DNA from: Nitrospira sp.
GTDB lineage: Bacteria > Nitrospirota > Nitrospiria > Nitrospirales > Nitrospiraceae
NCBI GenBank assembly: GCA_030123565.1
Contig: CP126122.1
Span: forward strand, 3,114,800-3,178,799
DNA length: 64,000 nt
Reading direction: 5' to 3'
Shown here piece after piece: positions 27,132-35,749 of this stretch (positions are counted from its first letter, which is position 1; each line of letters opens with the position of its first letter). The translations under genes were made by a program, and so were the position numbers. The notes beneath the pieces are model-generated. The model made no database searches and was not told the origin of the DNA. It worked only from the letters and a program-made list of their open reading frames with translations.

Positions 27132-27686
27132 TCACGCCTTCCTCTTGCGCCGTTGCTTCTTGATGCCCACCATCACGGACACCTGGGCTTGCCGAGAGAG
27201 AGCTTGATCGATCCGGCTCTTCCCATTGGTCGTCAGGATGACCAGGCCCTTATGATCCTCGATGCGTTGCAGGAGGTGGGCTGCCCCAGCATCGGCGTAC
27301 TTCCCATGGCTCTCCTTGACCGAAGTACGTTTCCCGAACAATGCATCAGCCTCGTCAAAGAAGAGAATCGACCCACTGCGTTCGGCCTCGTCGAACACGC
27401 GGTTGATGTTCTTCTCGGTTTCGCCGACATACTTGCTCACCACCGAGGAGAGATTCACCTTCGCCAAATCCAATTGCAACTCTTCCGCCACCAGCTCCGC
27501 CGCCTTGTTCCGGCGTAGAGGCGTGGACCCGGACAGGACCACGACGGCCGCCGACGGCTGTTTGGCGCGAGCCGTCTCCCTTCGACGCACCGGCAGTGCC
27601 CGTTTGCCCGAATTCTTTTTCACGGAATGCTTCGCCGATGCCTTGGCCGACAGGGCCGTTCCCCGCTTCGCCTTGGTTCCAACCAT
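27132..27686 (-). CDS. AAA-domain protein with degenerate P-loop
   Basis: A 184-residue protein with a basic, disordered N-terminus (about 1-45) and one AAA-like core. The stretch that should be the Walker A loop reads VLSGSTPLRRNKAAEL, with no G-x-x-G-x-GK[ST]. Walker B is intact (ILFFDEADALFGKRT, 107-121), as is sensor 1 (ILTTN), but the arginine-finger segment is shortened and the lid domain is missing. It ends in a basic tail. It is therefore unlikely to bind ATP normally and may be a regulatory subunit of another AAA protein. It lies 57 bp downstream of a helicase gene on the same strand. Confidence 0.78.
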   Translation of the reverse strand: MVGTKAKRGTALSAKASAKHSVKKNSGKRALPVRRRETARAKQPSAAVVVLSGSTPLRRNKAAELVAEELQLDLAKVNLSSVVSKYVGETEKNINRVFDEAERSGSILFFDEADALFGKRTSVKESHGKYADAGAAHLLQRIEDHKGLVILTTNGKSRIDQALSRQAQVSVMVGIKKQRRKRKA

Positions 27687-27743
27687 TCTTTTCTCCTTCC
27701 ATCTCGGTCATCCGTTTCACCCCGATGACCATGCTCCGGGCAA

Positions 27744-29297
27744 TCACCGCTTCCGGTCGAAACCGGAATCCCGCCACTTCTCCAACAATGCAATGCGCCG
27801 CTCCAATTGCGGGATCGTCGCCTGATCGACCCTGCCGCCCGTCCGCTTGATCAACTCGGCGTTGAGCTGTCGATGATCCATTCCCGTTTTACGCGCCACA
27901 GCCCCGACGAGGGATCGATGCCTGTCCCGCAAACTGTTCTTCTGGTCATGGAGCGCCGCCGGCTCCGTCTGGCCCTTCCCCTCTCCCGCCTGGTCGCCCT
28001 CGTCCGCACCGATCAAGGCATCCAGCCGAGCCACGCCGTTCAACGGGATATATTCTTTCAGCGACGTGGCAACCGTGCCGAACAGGGTGCGCTGCACGGC
28101 CGGCATGATCTCTTCGAGCACGTGGTCGCGCTCGACCTTGATGCGCTTGGCATAATGCACCAACGTCGCATCCTTGGGAAGATAGAGCCAGGCCCGTTGC
28201 GGCTTGGGAACCTTGTCCTGCATTCGCACGAAGCGCCCGACGACCTGACGAAAATACATCTCCGTCAATACGTTGGTCGCATAGACCCCGACACGGAGGC
28301 GTGGGATATCGACACCTTCACTCACCATGTTCACCGCCACCAGCCATTGTTGGCTCCTATGCCGTCCAAAGGTCTCGATGGTCTTCGAGGCGGAGGGATC
28401 GTCGGACACCGCCACCTGGGCCCGCGTACCGGTGATCTTCGCGACCAGGTCCGCGACCTGTCGAGCATGGTCCTGGTTCATCGCCACGATGAGCCCGCCC
28501 GCATCCGGCTGCTCCTGTTTGCGCAACCGCTGCAGTTCTGCATGGGCATCGCTTAACACGGGGCCCAACCAACTCTCTTGCAACAGCGCGGTCTTGAGCC
28601 GCTCCCGCTGGCGCTCGAAGGTCAATCCGTCTTCGAAGGTGGCTCGATGTTCCCGCCCCTCCGACAGCCAGGTCAATTCGCCCTCATAACTGGGAAAGAG
28701 AATCGGGCGGCAGACGCCGTCTCTGATCGCATGGGAATAGCCGTAGGTGAAATCCGCCTGGCTCTCACCCTGTTCATACCGCACGTAGGGAATCGGATTG
28801 TTGTCGGAACGAAAGGGTGTGCCCGACAATGCCAGGCGGAACACCGCTTCACGGAAGGCTTCGCGCAGGGCCTTCCCCCAATCCTTGCCGTCACCGGCGT
28901 GGTGCAACTCGTCGAAGATGAGCAGGGTTTTGCGGCTGCGGCAGGCCCGACGGAAGACTTCCGGCGCCAGACAGACCTGCTGGTATGTCACCACCGCCCC
29001 GTGATAGTCGCGCGCCTCACAGGCCTGTTCATTCGACAGGGCTGGGTCCAGTTGAATCCCCACTTGACCGGCCGCCGCCGCCCATTGCGTGCGTAGATGG
29101 TTCGTCGGGCAGATCACGAGCACCCGGCCGGCCGCCCGATCGGCCAGATACTGATGGGCGATCCGGAGCGCAAACCGAGTCTTGCCCGCCGCGGGCGTCG
29201 CGGTGACGAGATAGTCTTCGCGTTTCTGCTTCAGTACGTCCGATACGGCGCGGTTCTGCCAGTCGCGCAACAGCGCGTTCCAAGGGGGAAGGGTCAT
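27744..29297 (-). CDS. superfamily 2 DEAD/DEAH-type helicase (COG1061-like)
   Basis: A 517-residue helicase from the ATG at 29297 (GACGAGG upstream); the frame is open to 29417. Domain 1 has a Walker A variant ATPAAGKT, the DEAH-box variant FDELHHAG and motif III LALSGTPFRSD. Domain 2 has VAVNMVSEGVDIPRL and QVVGRFVRM (motifs V and VI). The C-terminal 100 residues are charged with possible coiled coil (IPQLERRIALLEKWRD). Such enzymes resemble the translocase part of type III restriction or UvrB-like proteins. No nuclease or methylase is adjacent; the downstream gene is the P-loop-less AAA protein. Confidence 0.88.
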   Translation of the reverse strand: MTLPPWNALLRDWQNRAVSDVLKQKREDYLVTATPAAGKTRFALRIAHQYLADRAAGRVLVICPTNHLRTQWAAAAGQVGIQLDPALSNEQACEARDYHGAVVTYQQVCLAPEVFRRACRSRKTLLIFDELHHAGDGKDWGKALREAFREAVFRLALSGTPFRSDNNPIPYVRYEQGESQADFTYGYSHAIRDGVCRPILFPSYEGELTWLSEGREHRATFEDGLTFERQRERLKTALLQESWLGPVLSDAHAELQRLRKQEQPDAGGLIVAMNQDHARQVADLVAKITGTRAQVAVSDDPSASKTIETFGRHRSQQWLVAVNMVSEGVDIPRLRVGVYATNVLTEMYFRQVVGRFVRMQDKVPKPQRAWLYLPKDATLVHYAKRIKVERDHVLEEIMPAVQRTLFGTVATSLKEYIPLNGVARLDALIGADEGDQAGEGKGQTEPAALHDQKNSLRDRHRSLVGAVARKTGMDHRQLNAELIKRTGGRVDQATIPQLERRIALLEKWRDSGFDRKR

Positions 29298-29417
29298 GAC
29301 GGCCTCGTCACGGTCATACTCCACCATATGATTCAGACACCAGAAATTCTGTATCTCTTCAACCGATGGCGCCCCACCGACCCGCCGTCTGCTTTCTCCG
29401 TCGGTGATACGATCCAT

Positions 29418-29797
29418 GGCCCTCCATCAGCCATACAACGTCGGCTCCCATTCACAAGCTCACAGGCCTGGGCTGATCCGCGAAGATTTACTGCTTCTGA
29501 TTAGGATGGTGACGAGGTGTGCCTGATTTCCCGCCGACGTACAACGGCGATCCGAAGACAGCCGGCGGCGGCAAAGGTGAACCGAATCATGAGCGTGCGG
29601 AATGGTATCGCAAAAATCGACGGGCAACAAGGGGCTGGAACATTGCGGGACAACAGAGGTGTTTCTGTCGCACCCTTGGAACAAATTTCTGACCACAGAG
29701 GAGTGGCCGGATTGCCCTTCCCTGCGCGCATCGAACGAGCACGTTATTTTTGCGCGCTCTGCGAGCAAGGAGGGCAACTGGCTGCTCCCTCCTACTC
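29418..29797. repeat. intergenic region with repeat family B copy (29721-29795)
   Basis: The right half contains CTGCGCGCATCGAACGAGCA, then TTTTTGCGCGCTCTGCGAGC and CTGCTCCCTCCT. The same order of modules is seen at 45093-45160 and 57296-57370. The left half (29418-29700) shows no gene. The copy lies between the 3' end of deaD and the helicase start, both on the minus strand. Confidence 0.65.
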
Positions 29798-31519
29798 TTA
29801 ATCCCTGAACAACCTCACCGCCACCTTTTGTCCCTTGATACGCGTCCTCCCCATGGCCTCGATCACTTGCCGGGCCGCCTCTTCCTGCACATCCACCAGA
29901 GAGAACCGCTCCTCGACCTCGATCGCACCGATCAGGCGCGACGGGACGCCCGCTTCATTCGCGATGGCCCCGACCAAGTCACCCGGCCTGATACCGGCCG
30001 CCCGCCCTGCCCCGATGTAGACCCGCACCATCCCGGCCGCCCGGCCGCCTCGGCCGGCTCCCCCTCGCGCGCGATCTCCCGGGCGACCGGTCGATCCATA
30101 TGAAGGACGCGACGCCCGATAGGGCTCCGGCGCCCTGAGGGGCAAGGCAGGAATCTCCTCCTCCGATCGCTCGCCGCCGTGCGAACGGTAGACCAGCTTG
30201 ATGGCCGCCGCTGCGACATCGACCGGATCCGCCGACCCGACCAGCGCCTGGGCGACCAGACGAAAATCATCCAATTGCCCCGCTTCCAGCGTCTCTTGAA
30301 TCGCGCCTTTCATCCGCTCCAGCCGTTTGACCAGGAGGTCACCCACGGACGGCACCGGGGCCACCGTGATCTTGGCCTTCGTATGTTGCTCGACGCTGCG
30401 CAACAACCGTTGTTCGCGCGGCTCAATGATGGTCATGGCCGCGCCTTCCCGCCCGGCCCGACCGGTCCGCCCGATACGATGGACATACACCTCCAACGAC
30501 GAAGGCAGATCGTAGTTGATGACATGCGACACGGAGGGAATATCCAGCCCGCGCGCCGCCACATCGGTGGCCACCAACAGTTGGATTTGTCCCGTGCGAA
30601 AGGCCTGCATGACCCGATCCCGCTGGACCTGGCTCATGCCGCCGTGAATGGCCTCGGCTCGATACCCACGGCTGTTCAACGCACCGGTCACTTCATCCAC
30701 TTCCAATCGCGTGCGGCAAAAGACGAGGGCCGACTTGGGCGCCGCGATGTCCAGGACGCGGGCCAGCGCGGCCACCTTGTGCGGGCGGGCCACCACATAG
30801 GCGGTCTGTTGCACCCGCGGCGCCGTGCCGGCCTTCACCGGCTCCCGCGCAATCGTCACCTCCACCGGATTTTTTAGATGTCGACGAGCGATCGACGCGA
30901 TCCGCGGCGGCATCGTCGCCGAAAACAACGCCGTCTGTTTGGTCGCCGGTGTTTGTTCGAGAATGGCATCGAGGTCGTCGGCGAAACCCATGTCGAGCAT
31001 TTCGTCCGCCTCGTCGAGCACCACGATCTGGAGATCGGCCAGTTTCAACGTCTGTCTTCGCAGGTGATCCAACGCCCGGCCCGGTGTCGCCACGATGACC
31101 TCGACCCCGCGCCGGAGCGCTTGCAGCTGCGGTCCCATCGCCTGGCCGCCGTACAAGGCGAGCACGGCGATCCGCAGTTCCTTGCCGTAACGCTGCACCG
31201 CCTCGCTCACCTGCACGGCAAGTTCCCTCGTCGGCACCAGGACGAGCGCCGTGGGCCGATGTCGTGGGCCGTGGGCGATGCGTTGCAACAGAGGCAAGGC
31301 GAACGCCGCCGTCTTGCCTGTCCCTGTGGCGGCCTGGCCCAGCAAATCGCGCCCCTCCAGCAGCGGGGGAATGGCTTCCCGCTGGATCGGGGTGGGTTCT
31401 TCATAGCCCAACGTTTCGAGGGTGGTCAGCAGCGAGGCTTCCAACCCAAGCGCGGCGAAGCCGGGAGAGAATCCCTTGGCCGCCGGTTCACTCTGCGGAT
31501 GCGTCTGGTGGTGTTTCAT
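29798..31519 (-). CDS. deaD: DEAD-box RNA helicase with DbpA-type RNA-binding domain
   Basis: A 573-residue ATP-dependent RNA helicase. The Q motif (GYEEPTPIQREAI), Walker A AATGTGKT (63-70), DEAD (169-172), SAT and HRIGRTGRAGR are all present. After the helicase core come about 60 residues of linker, an Arg/Gly-rich stretch (RPGDRARGGAGRGGRAAG), and a C-terminal DbpA-type RNA-binding domain starting MVRVYIGAGRAAGIRPGDLV. DeaD/CsdA proteins unwind structured RNA in ribosome assembly and cold response. It is preceded by the pyrophosphatase gene 28 bp upstream on the same strand. Confidence 0.95.
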   Translation of the reverse strand: MKHHQTHPQSEPAAKGFSPGFAALGLEASLLTTLETLGYEEPTPIQREAIPPLLEGRDLLGQAATGTGKTAAFALPLLQRIAHGPRHRPTALVLVPTRELAVQVSEAVQRYGKELRIAVLALYGGQAMGPQLQALRRGVEVIVATPGRALDHLRRQTLKLADLQIVVLDEADEMLDMGFADDLDAILEQTPATKQTALFSATMPPRIASIARRHLKNPVEVTIAREPVKAGTAPRVQQTAYVVARPHKVAALARVLDIAAPKSALVFCRTRLEVDEVTGALNSRGYRAEAIHGGMSQVQRDRVMQAFRTGQIQLLVATDVAARGLDIPSVSHVINYDLPSSLEVYVHRIGRTGRAGREGAAMTIIEPREQRLLRSVEQHTKAKITVAPVPSVGDLLVKRLERMKGAIQETLEAGQLDDFRLVAQALVGSADPVDVAAAAIKLVYRSHGGERSEEEIPALPLRAPEPYRASRPSYGSTGRPGDRARGGAGRGGRAAGMVRVYIGAGRAAGIRPGDLVGAIANEAGVPSRLIGAIEVEERFSLVDVQEEAARQVIEAMGRTRIKGQKVAVRLFRD

Positions 31520-31547
31520 CTGGTGGGATAGGCCTTTCTTGGTCGTC

Positions 31548-32231
31548 CTAACTTTTCATGCCGGCGGGCCAGAGGGATTCCAACTCGGGAAATTTTTTCC
31601 TGTAATCATCGTGGCTGGTGCGAATGACCTTCAGCGCCTCGTCGCGGCCGTACATGCTCGTAATCTCGACCTTATGCTGCGTGGTTCCAGGCGCGTGTTT
31701 GTAGGTCAGAAAATAATGCTGCAGCCGGTCGAGGAGCGTGATCGGGCAGTCTTTGAGGTCGGTATAGTTTCCATAGACCGCGTCGTCCCGCATGACCGCG
31801 ATGATCTTGTCGTCCGCCTCGCCGCCGTCCGCCATGCTGAGCCCGCCGATCGGCAACGCCGTCAGCAGAATATCGCTATGCGGAATCGTCTTCTCGGTCA
31901 GCACGCAGATATCGAGGGGATCACCATCCCCGACCATGCCGGGACGGTTGGCGCGCAGCCCGAACAGCTTGGCGACCCCTTCGCCGCAATAGGTTTGCGG
32001 GATCAGCCCGTAATAGACCGGGCAGAAGTTCGAGAACCGTTGCGGCCGGTCCACCTTGAGAAAGCCGCTGGCTTTATCGACTTCGTACTTCACCGTGTCG
32101 GTCGGCACGATTTCAATGTAGGCCGTCACCACGTCAGGCGCGTGGTCGCCAATGGAGACCCCATGCCAAGGATGCGCCTTGAACATGAGGCTCATGAGTC
32201 GCTGTACTGCATCGATTTCCTTCTTGCTCAT
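31548..32231 (-). CDS. ppa: inorganic pyrophosphatase, family I
   Basis: A 227-residue cytosolic enzyme hydrolysing pyrophosphate to two phosphates. The start ATG at 32231 has AGGAACAGG upstream; the longer frame to 32282 is not needed. The metal-binding signature GDGDPLDICVL is intact, with the upstream FCPVYYGLIPQTYCGEG and the later DDKIIAVMRDD active-site strand. Family I bacterial enzymes are usually about 175 residues, so this is a longer variant. It is followed closely by deaD. Confidence 0.93.
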   Translation of the reverse strand: MSKKEIDAVQRLMSLMFKAHPWHGVSIGDHAPDVVTAYIEIVPTDTVKYEVDKASGFLKVDRPQRFSNFCPVYYGLIPQTYCGEGVAKLFGLRANRPGMVGDGDPLDICVLTEKTIPHSDILLTALPIGGLSMADGGEADDKIIAVMRDDAVYGNYTDLKDCPITLLDRLQHYFLTYKHAPGTTQHKVEITSMYGRDEALKVIRTSHDDYRKKFPELESLWPAGMKS

Positions 32232-32490
32232 CCTGTTCCTATCTCCCTCTGACCCCCTCGGAACCGACGGTTCGGCGCTCACACGAGCCGACAGGGTCTG
32301 AAATGATGGTACGTGATACCCGATGGTGAAACGCGAGCGACGGGCGGAGAAACAATCAGCTTATAACACATCGTCGTCGAATGAAACAGGAGGTTTCGCG
32401 GGATGCCCGATTCGGGCGCCGATCAGCGGCGTGAATTTCACGGCCGGTTGGAGTATGGTGGCACCTGGACCAACCAAGAGGTGATGCTCC

Positions 32491-33723
32491 ATGGATTCAA
32501 CCACATACCTTCTCATCGGCGGCGGCCTCGCCTCCAGCCAGGCGGCCAAACAACTGCGACAACTCGACGCACAGGCGGCCATCACCCTCGTGGGCGAGGA
32601 ACCGCATGTGCCCTATGATCGCCCCCCGCTGTCGAAAGATTTCCTGCGCGGCGAGACGCCGAAGGAACGGCTGTTCTTCGACGAGCCCTCGTTTTTCGAG
32701 GCTCAACGAATCAATCTGAAATTGGGCACGGCGGTCAAGACACTCGATCCCGCCGCGAAAACGGTGGAGCTGTCGGACGGGCGTTCGTTGCGCTTCGAGA
32801 AGGCGCTGATTGCCACGGGCGGCAGGCCCGTACACTTGAAGATTCCGGGAACCGACCTCCCCGGAGTGCATTATCTTCGGACCCTGAATGATTCGATGGC
32901 CCTGGCCGCCGACGCCACGGCCGGCTCTCAAGCCGTCATGGTCGGCGCCGGGTTCATCGGGTTGGAGGTCGCGGCCTCATTGACCCAACGCGGGGTGCAG
33001 GTCACGGTCATTGAGACAGGGCCGCATATCTGGCCGCGCTTTGCCGATGAGGCGCTCGCCCGCGTCATTCAGCAGTACTGCGCCGCCAAGGGCGTCACCT
33101 TCCGCACCGGCGAATCCGTCACGGAGATCCGGCGTCAGAACCACGCGCTTTCGGTGCTCCTCACATCGGGGGCCGCCCTGCCATGCAACGTCGTCTGCAT
33201 CGGCGTCGGAATCGTCCCCAACGTGGAACTGGCCCGGCAGGCAGGATTGGCCATTGATAACGGCATCGTCGTCGATGAATACCTGCAAACCTCGCATCCC
33301 GACATCTATGCCGCCGGGGATGTGGCGAATTATATCGATCCCCTGTTCGGCAAACGGCGCCGTGTGGAACATTGGGGCCATGCAGAATACAGCGGCCAGC
33401 TCGCCGCCCGAAATATGGCCGGTGAGCGCCGGCCCTACGACCTGTTGACCTATGTGTGGTCCGACATCTTCGACCTGCATCTCGAATTCGCCGGCGATGA
33501 ACAGGAGCACGACAAGGTCCTGCTCCGTGGAAAATTAGAGGACCTGTCCTGCTTCATGTTGTATCTCAAGCAGCAGCGGCTCACGGCCTACTTCGCCATC
33601 AACGCCGACAACAAAGATCTCCCGCCCCTGCAGAAACTCATCCAGAGCAAGAAAGACCTCTCCGGCCGGGAGGCGGCGTTACAGGACCAGACCACCCCGC
33701 TCAAGAGTTTGCTGGCATCTTGA
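32491..33723 (+). CDS. FAD-dependent ferredoxin/rubredoxin-type reductase
   Basis: A 410-residue flavoenzyme of the rhodocoxin/putidaredoxin reductase type. The FAD Rossmann motif YLLIGGGLASSQAA begins at residue 6, the NAD(P) motif is VMVGAGFIGLEVAASL, and the C-terminal FAD motif is DIYAAGDVANY. The C-terminal 90 residues form the reductase dimer domain. Such enzymes pass electrons from NAD(P)H to a small iron-sulfur protein, but no ferredoxin gene is adjacent. AGAGGTGATGCTCC precedes the ATG. The gene is monocistronic and divergent from ppa. Confidence 0.93.
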   Translation: MDSTTYLLIGGGLASSQAAKQLRQLDAQAAITLVGEEPHVPYDRPPLSKDFLRGETPKERLFFDEPSFFEAQRINLKLGTAVKTLDPAAKTVELSDGRSLRFEKALIATGGRPVHLKIPGTDLPGVHYLRTLNDSMALAADATAGSQAVMVGAGFIGLEVAASLTQRGVQVTVIETGPHIWPRFADEALARVIQQYCAAKGVTFRTGESVTEIRRQNHALSVLLTSGAALPCNVVCIGVGIVPNVELARQAGLAIDNGIVVDEYLQTSHPDIYAAGDVANYIDPLFGKRRRVEHWGHAEYSGQLAARNMAGERRPYDLLTYVWSDIFDLHLEFAGDEQEHDKVLLRGKLEDLSCFMLYLKQQRLTAYFAINADNKDLPPLQKLIQSKKDLSGREAALQDQTTPLKSLLAS

Positions 33724-33862
33724 TGACCGGCGGCCACTTCACAGGCGGGAATAGTCTGAGCAGGCCGACGAAGAAGGCGGGCCATGCAGCCAGGAGCGGA
33801 CGAACCGCACCTGACTGCCTGAGACAGGCCCTGATGCATCAACGCATCGCCCGGTGATCACC

Positions 33863-34516
33863 TCAGAACTTGCCGGGGAATTGGGCGGCCAACGCCTCGG
33901 TCAGGGCATCCGCCACCACATAGATGTGCTGCTTCATTCCTTTCCAAGTCTCGGCCTCCTGCGCATACTCTCCCGACTTCAACTGCTGAAACTCCGTGAT
34001 GTGATGGGCGGCGTGGGCCATGAGCAGCCCCATCACCGTATCCTTCGGCAAATGTGGATTGGCACCGCTGAGGAACGTCGAGATCTCGGCCGCATTCGCA
34101 GTAAGCGCTTTGACGGCCGTCTCTTGCCTGCTTGCAGCCCCTGCCACGGTCGCGTCCAAATGGTCACGGATGCCCTGATAGTGGCCGGCCAGCAGCGTGA
34201 AGAGTTTGTCGGAGGCAGCCTTTCCATAGAACGGCTCGATGGACCGGGCAATCTGTTCGGCATTGGCCACCACCGCAGTTTCAGCCGCCTCCCTCGCAGC
34301 AGCATTGTGATCCATCGTCGCCACGGCCACATTGCGGATGGACAGGATATGGCCCAGCCAGAGATCCCGCAGCACGGCCTTGGTTTCCGCCACCTTGACG
34401 GGTTGCGCCGCTGCAGTACGAGATTGTGCCGCAGGGGGTGAGTCGGCACTGTGCGCGCAGGCGATGGGGGAAAGGGTCAGCATCAGCACAGGAAGCACAC
34501 GAAACAGCTTACGCAT
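33863..34516 (-). CDS. exported helical protein of unknown function
   Basis: A 217-residue protein. The ATG at 34516 has AGGAGA seven bases upstream. A signal peptide (MRKLFRVLPVLMLTLSPIAC) is followed by an Ala/Gln-rich linker and a domain of about four long helices. Conserved-looking histidines occur in LWLGHILSIRN, LLAGHYQGIRDHLD, MAHAAHHITEFQQL and MKQHIYVVADAL, which could bind metal as in DinB or haemerythrin-like bundles. The cysteine at the cleavage site lacks a standard lipobox. No partner gene is evident. Function unknown. Confidence 0.72.
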   Translation of the reverse strand: MRKLFRVLPVLMLTLSPIACAHSADSPPAAQSRTAAAQPVKVAETKAVLRDLWLGHILSIRNVAVATMDHNAAAREAAETAVVANAEQIARSIEPFYGKAASDKLFTLLAGHYQGIRDHLDATVAGAASRQETAVKALTANAAEISTFLSGANPHLPKDTVMGLLMAHAAHHITEFQQLKSGEYAQEAETWKGMKQHIYVVADALTEALAAQFPGKF

Positions 34517-34722
34517 AATCATTCTCCTTTGATTCAGATAACGGACGATGAAGCGCTTTACCTTAGAGCAAGCCTGCACCTAGGCCATCTCGCACCTCCC
34601 ATGCCGATGTTGAAGACGTATCGCCGGATCAACCGATGCCGGCCGTAGCACCGATGGGCAAGGATAAAGAACCGGTGCAGCCTTGTCTGTTAGCGGGATA
34701 ACAGTGCGGGAGAGGAAGCTGT

Positions 34723-34933
34723 CTTAGCAGGTTGCGGAAAGATTCTTTTACCCTCTGTCATCATCAGAGGCATGAGAGAGTTCAAACGACCAATAACATC
34801 CCTGCAGGATGCTCAAAAAGGCCGTCCAGCAAGGCCGCAGCGAGCGAAGGACCGAGGCATACTGTTTGAGGTACGTTGAGGGGACTGAGAGACGCGAAAA
34901 CGACGCTGGCGGGCTTTTTCAGCATCCTGTTAG
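34723..34933. repeat. family A palindromic element with terminal inverted repeats, copy 1
   Basis: The element runs from TTAGCAGGTTGCGGAAA to TTTTTCAGCATCCTGTTAG, whose reverse complement is nearly the same. An inner pair, CAGGATGCTCAAAAAGGCC at 34804 and its imperfect complement GGCGGGCTTTTTCAGCATCC, makes a large hairpin. The right terminus supplies the TAA stop codon of the Crp/Fnr gene. A second full copy is at 41836-42153. It has no coding capacity, so it resembles a small non-autonomous (MITE- or REP-like) element. Confidence 0.75.
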
Positions 34934-35661
34934 AAACCGGATCCCTTGAGACTCGCGGAGGATTTCTCGGTAGAAAGCAGGAACCGATCGAGCCCGGAGC
35001 GACGGAGGAGGAGCCCGTCCTTGCGCGCATAGGTGACGAGGCCCTGCTCGCGCAACTGGTTCAAGAGGGTCGAGACGACTTCCCGGCGCGCACCGATCAT
35101 CTGTGCCAGATCGTCCTGACGAAAATAATGGGTGAGCCGGACCCACTCGCCCTCCGGTTCGCCGAACTCATCGGCCAACCGGCCCAGCGTGCGCACAAGC
35201 CGTTCCATCGTGCTGCTGAACGACAGGGTTTGAATTTGGTCATAGGCTGCCGACAGCTGCTGCGCGACATTGGAGAGAAACAGCAGGAAGGCCGGGCGAT
35301 TGCCCTGGAGATGGGCGACAAATTCGTCGAAACTCAGTTCGACGATCTCACTGTCTTCCATCGCGACCGCCTGTTCGCGCCGTTCACCGGTGCAGTGGCA
35401 GAGTTCGCCGAAGACCTCGCCGGCCTGATGCAGGCGCAAAATCAGTTCACGCCCATCTTCGGTCAAGGACGTGAGTTTGACGAACCCCTGCCGGAGAAAG
35501 AAAACGCTCTGCGCGGAATCGCCGAGGCCGTAGACGAGAGCGCCCTTCGCAACGCGATGACCGGGCCTGTTCATGAGCTGTTCGCAGAGCTTGCCGCGAA
35601 AGCAACTGGAGAGCGCCCGGCAGTGACGGTGGTCCGCCATGTTCATGGCCGTGTGAATCAT
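34930..35661 (-). CDS. Crp/Fnr-family transcriptional regulator
   Basis: A 243-residue regulator from the ATG at 35661 (GAGGGAGAC upstream). Residues 30-130 form the cyclic-nucleotide-type barrel (SVFFLRQGFVKLTSLTEDGR, AGEVFGELCHCTGERREQ), and the C-terminal wing-helix has QDDLAQMIGARREVVSTLLN as the recognition segment. The N-terminus has two cysteines (HRHCRALSSC), but the four-Cys iron-sulfur pattern of Fnr is not complete. Effector unknown. Its stop codon lies in a repeat element, and it is preceded 88 bp upstream by the Tat-exported reductase gene on the same strand. Confidence 0.92.
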   Translation of the reverse strand: MIHTAMNMADHRHCRALSSCFRGKLCEQLMNRPGHRVAKGALVYGLGDSAQSVFFLRQGFVKLTSLTEDGRELILRLHQAGEVFGELCHCTGERREQAVAMEDSEIVELSFDEFVAHLQGNRPAFLLFLSNVAQQLSAAYDQIQTLSFSSTMERLVRTLGRLADEFGEPEGEWVRLTHYFRQDDLAQMIGARREVVSTLLNQLREQGLVTYARKDGLLLRRSGLDRFLLSTEKSSASLKGSGF

Positions 35662-35749
35662 GTCTCCCTCACGAGCCGGCATTGTACAGAGCCGAGTGAG
35701 CAAATGCCCGGTCCCCGCTCTACCCAACGGGAACCTGGCAGTGGAATGT

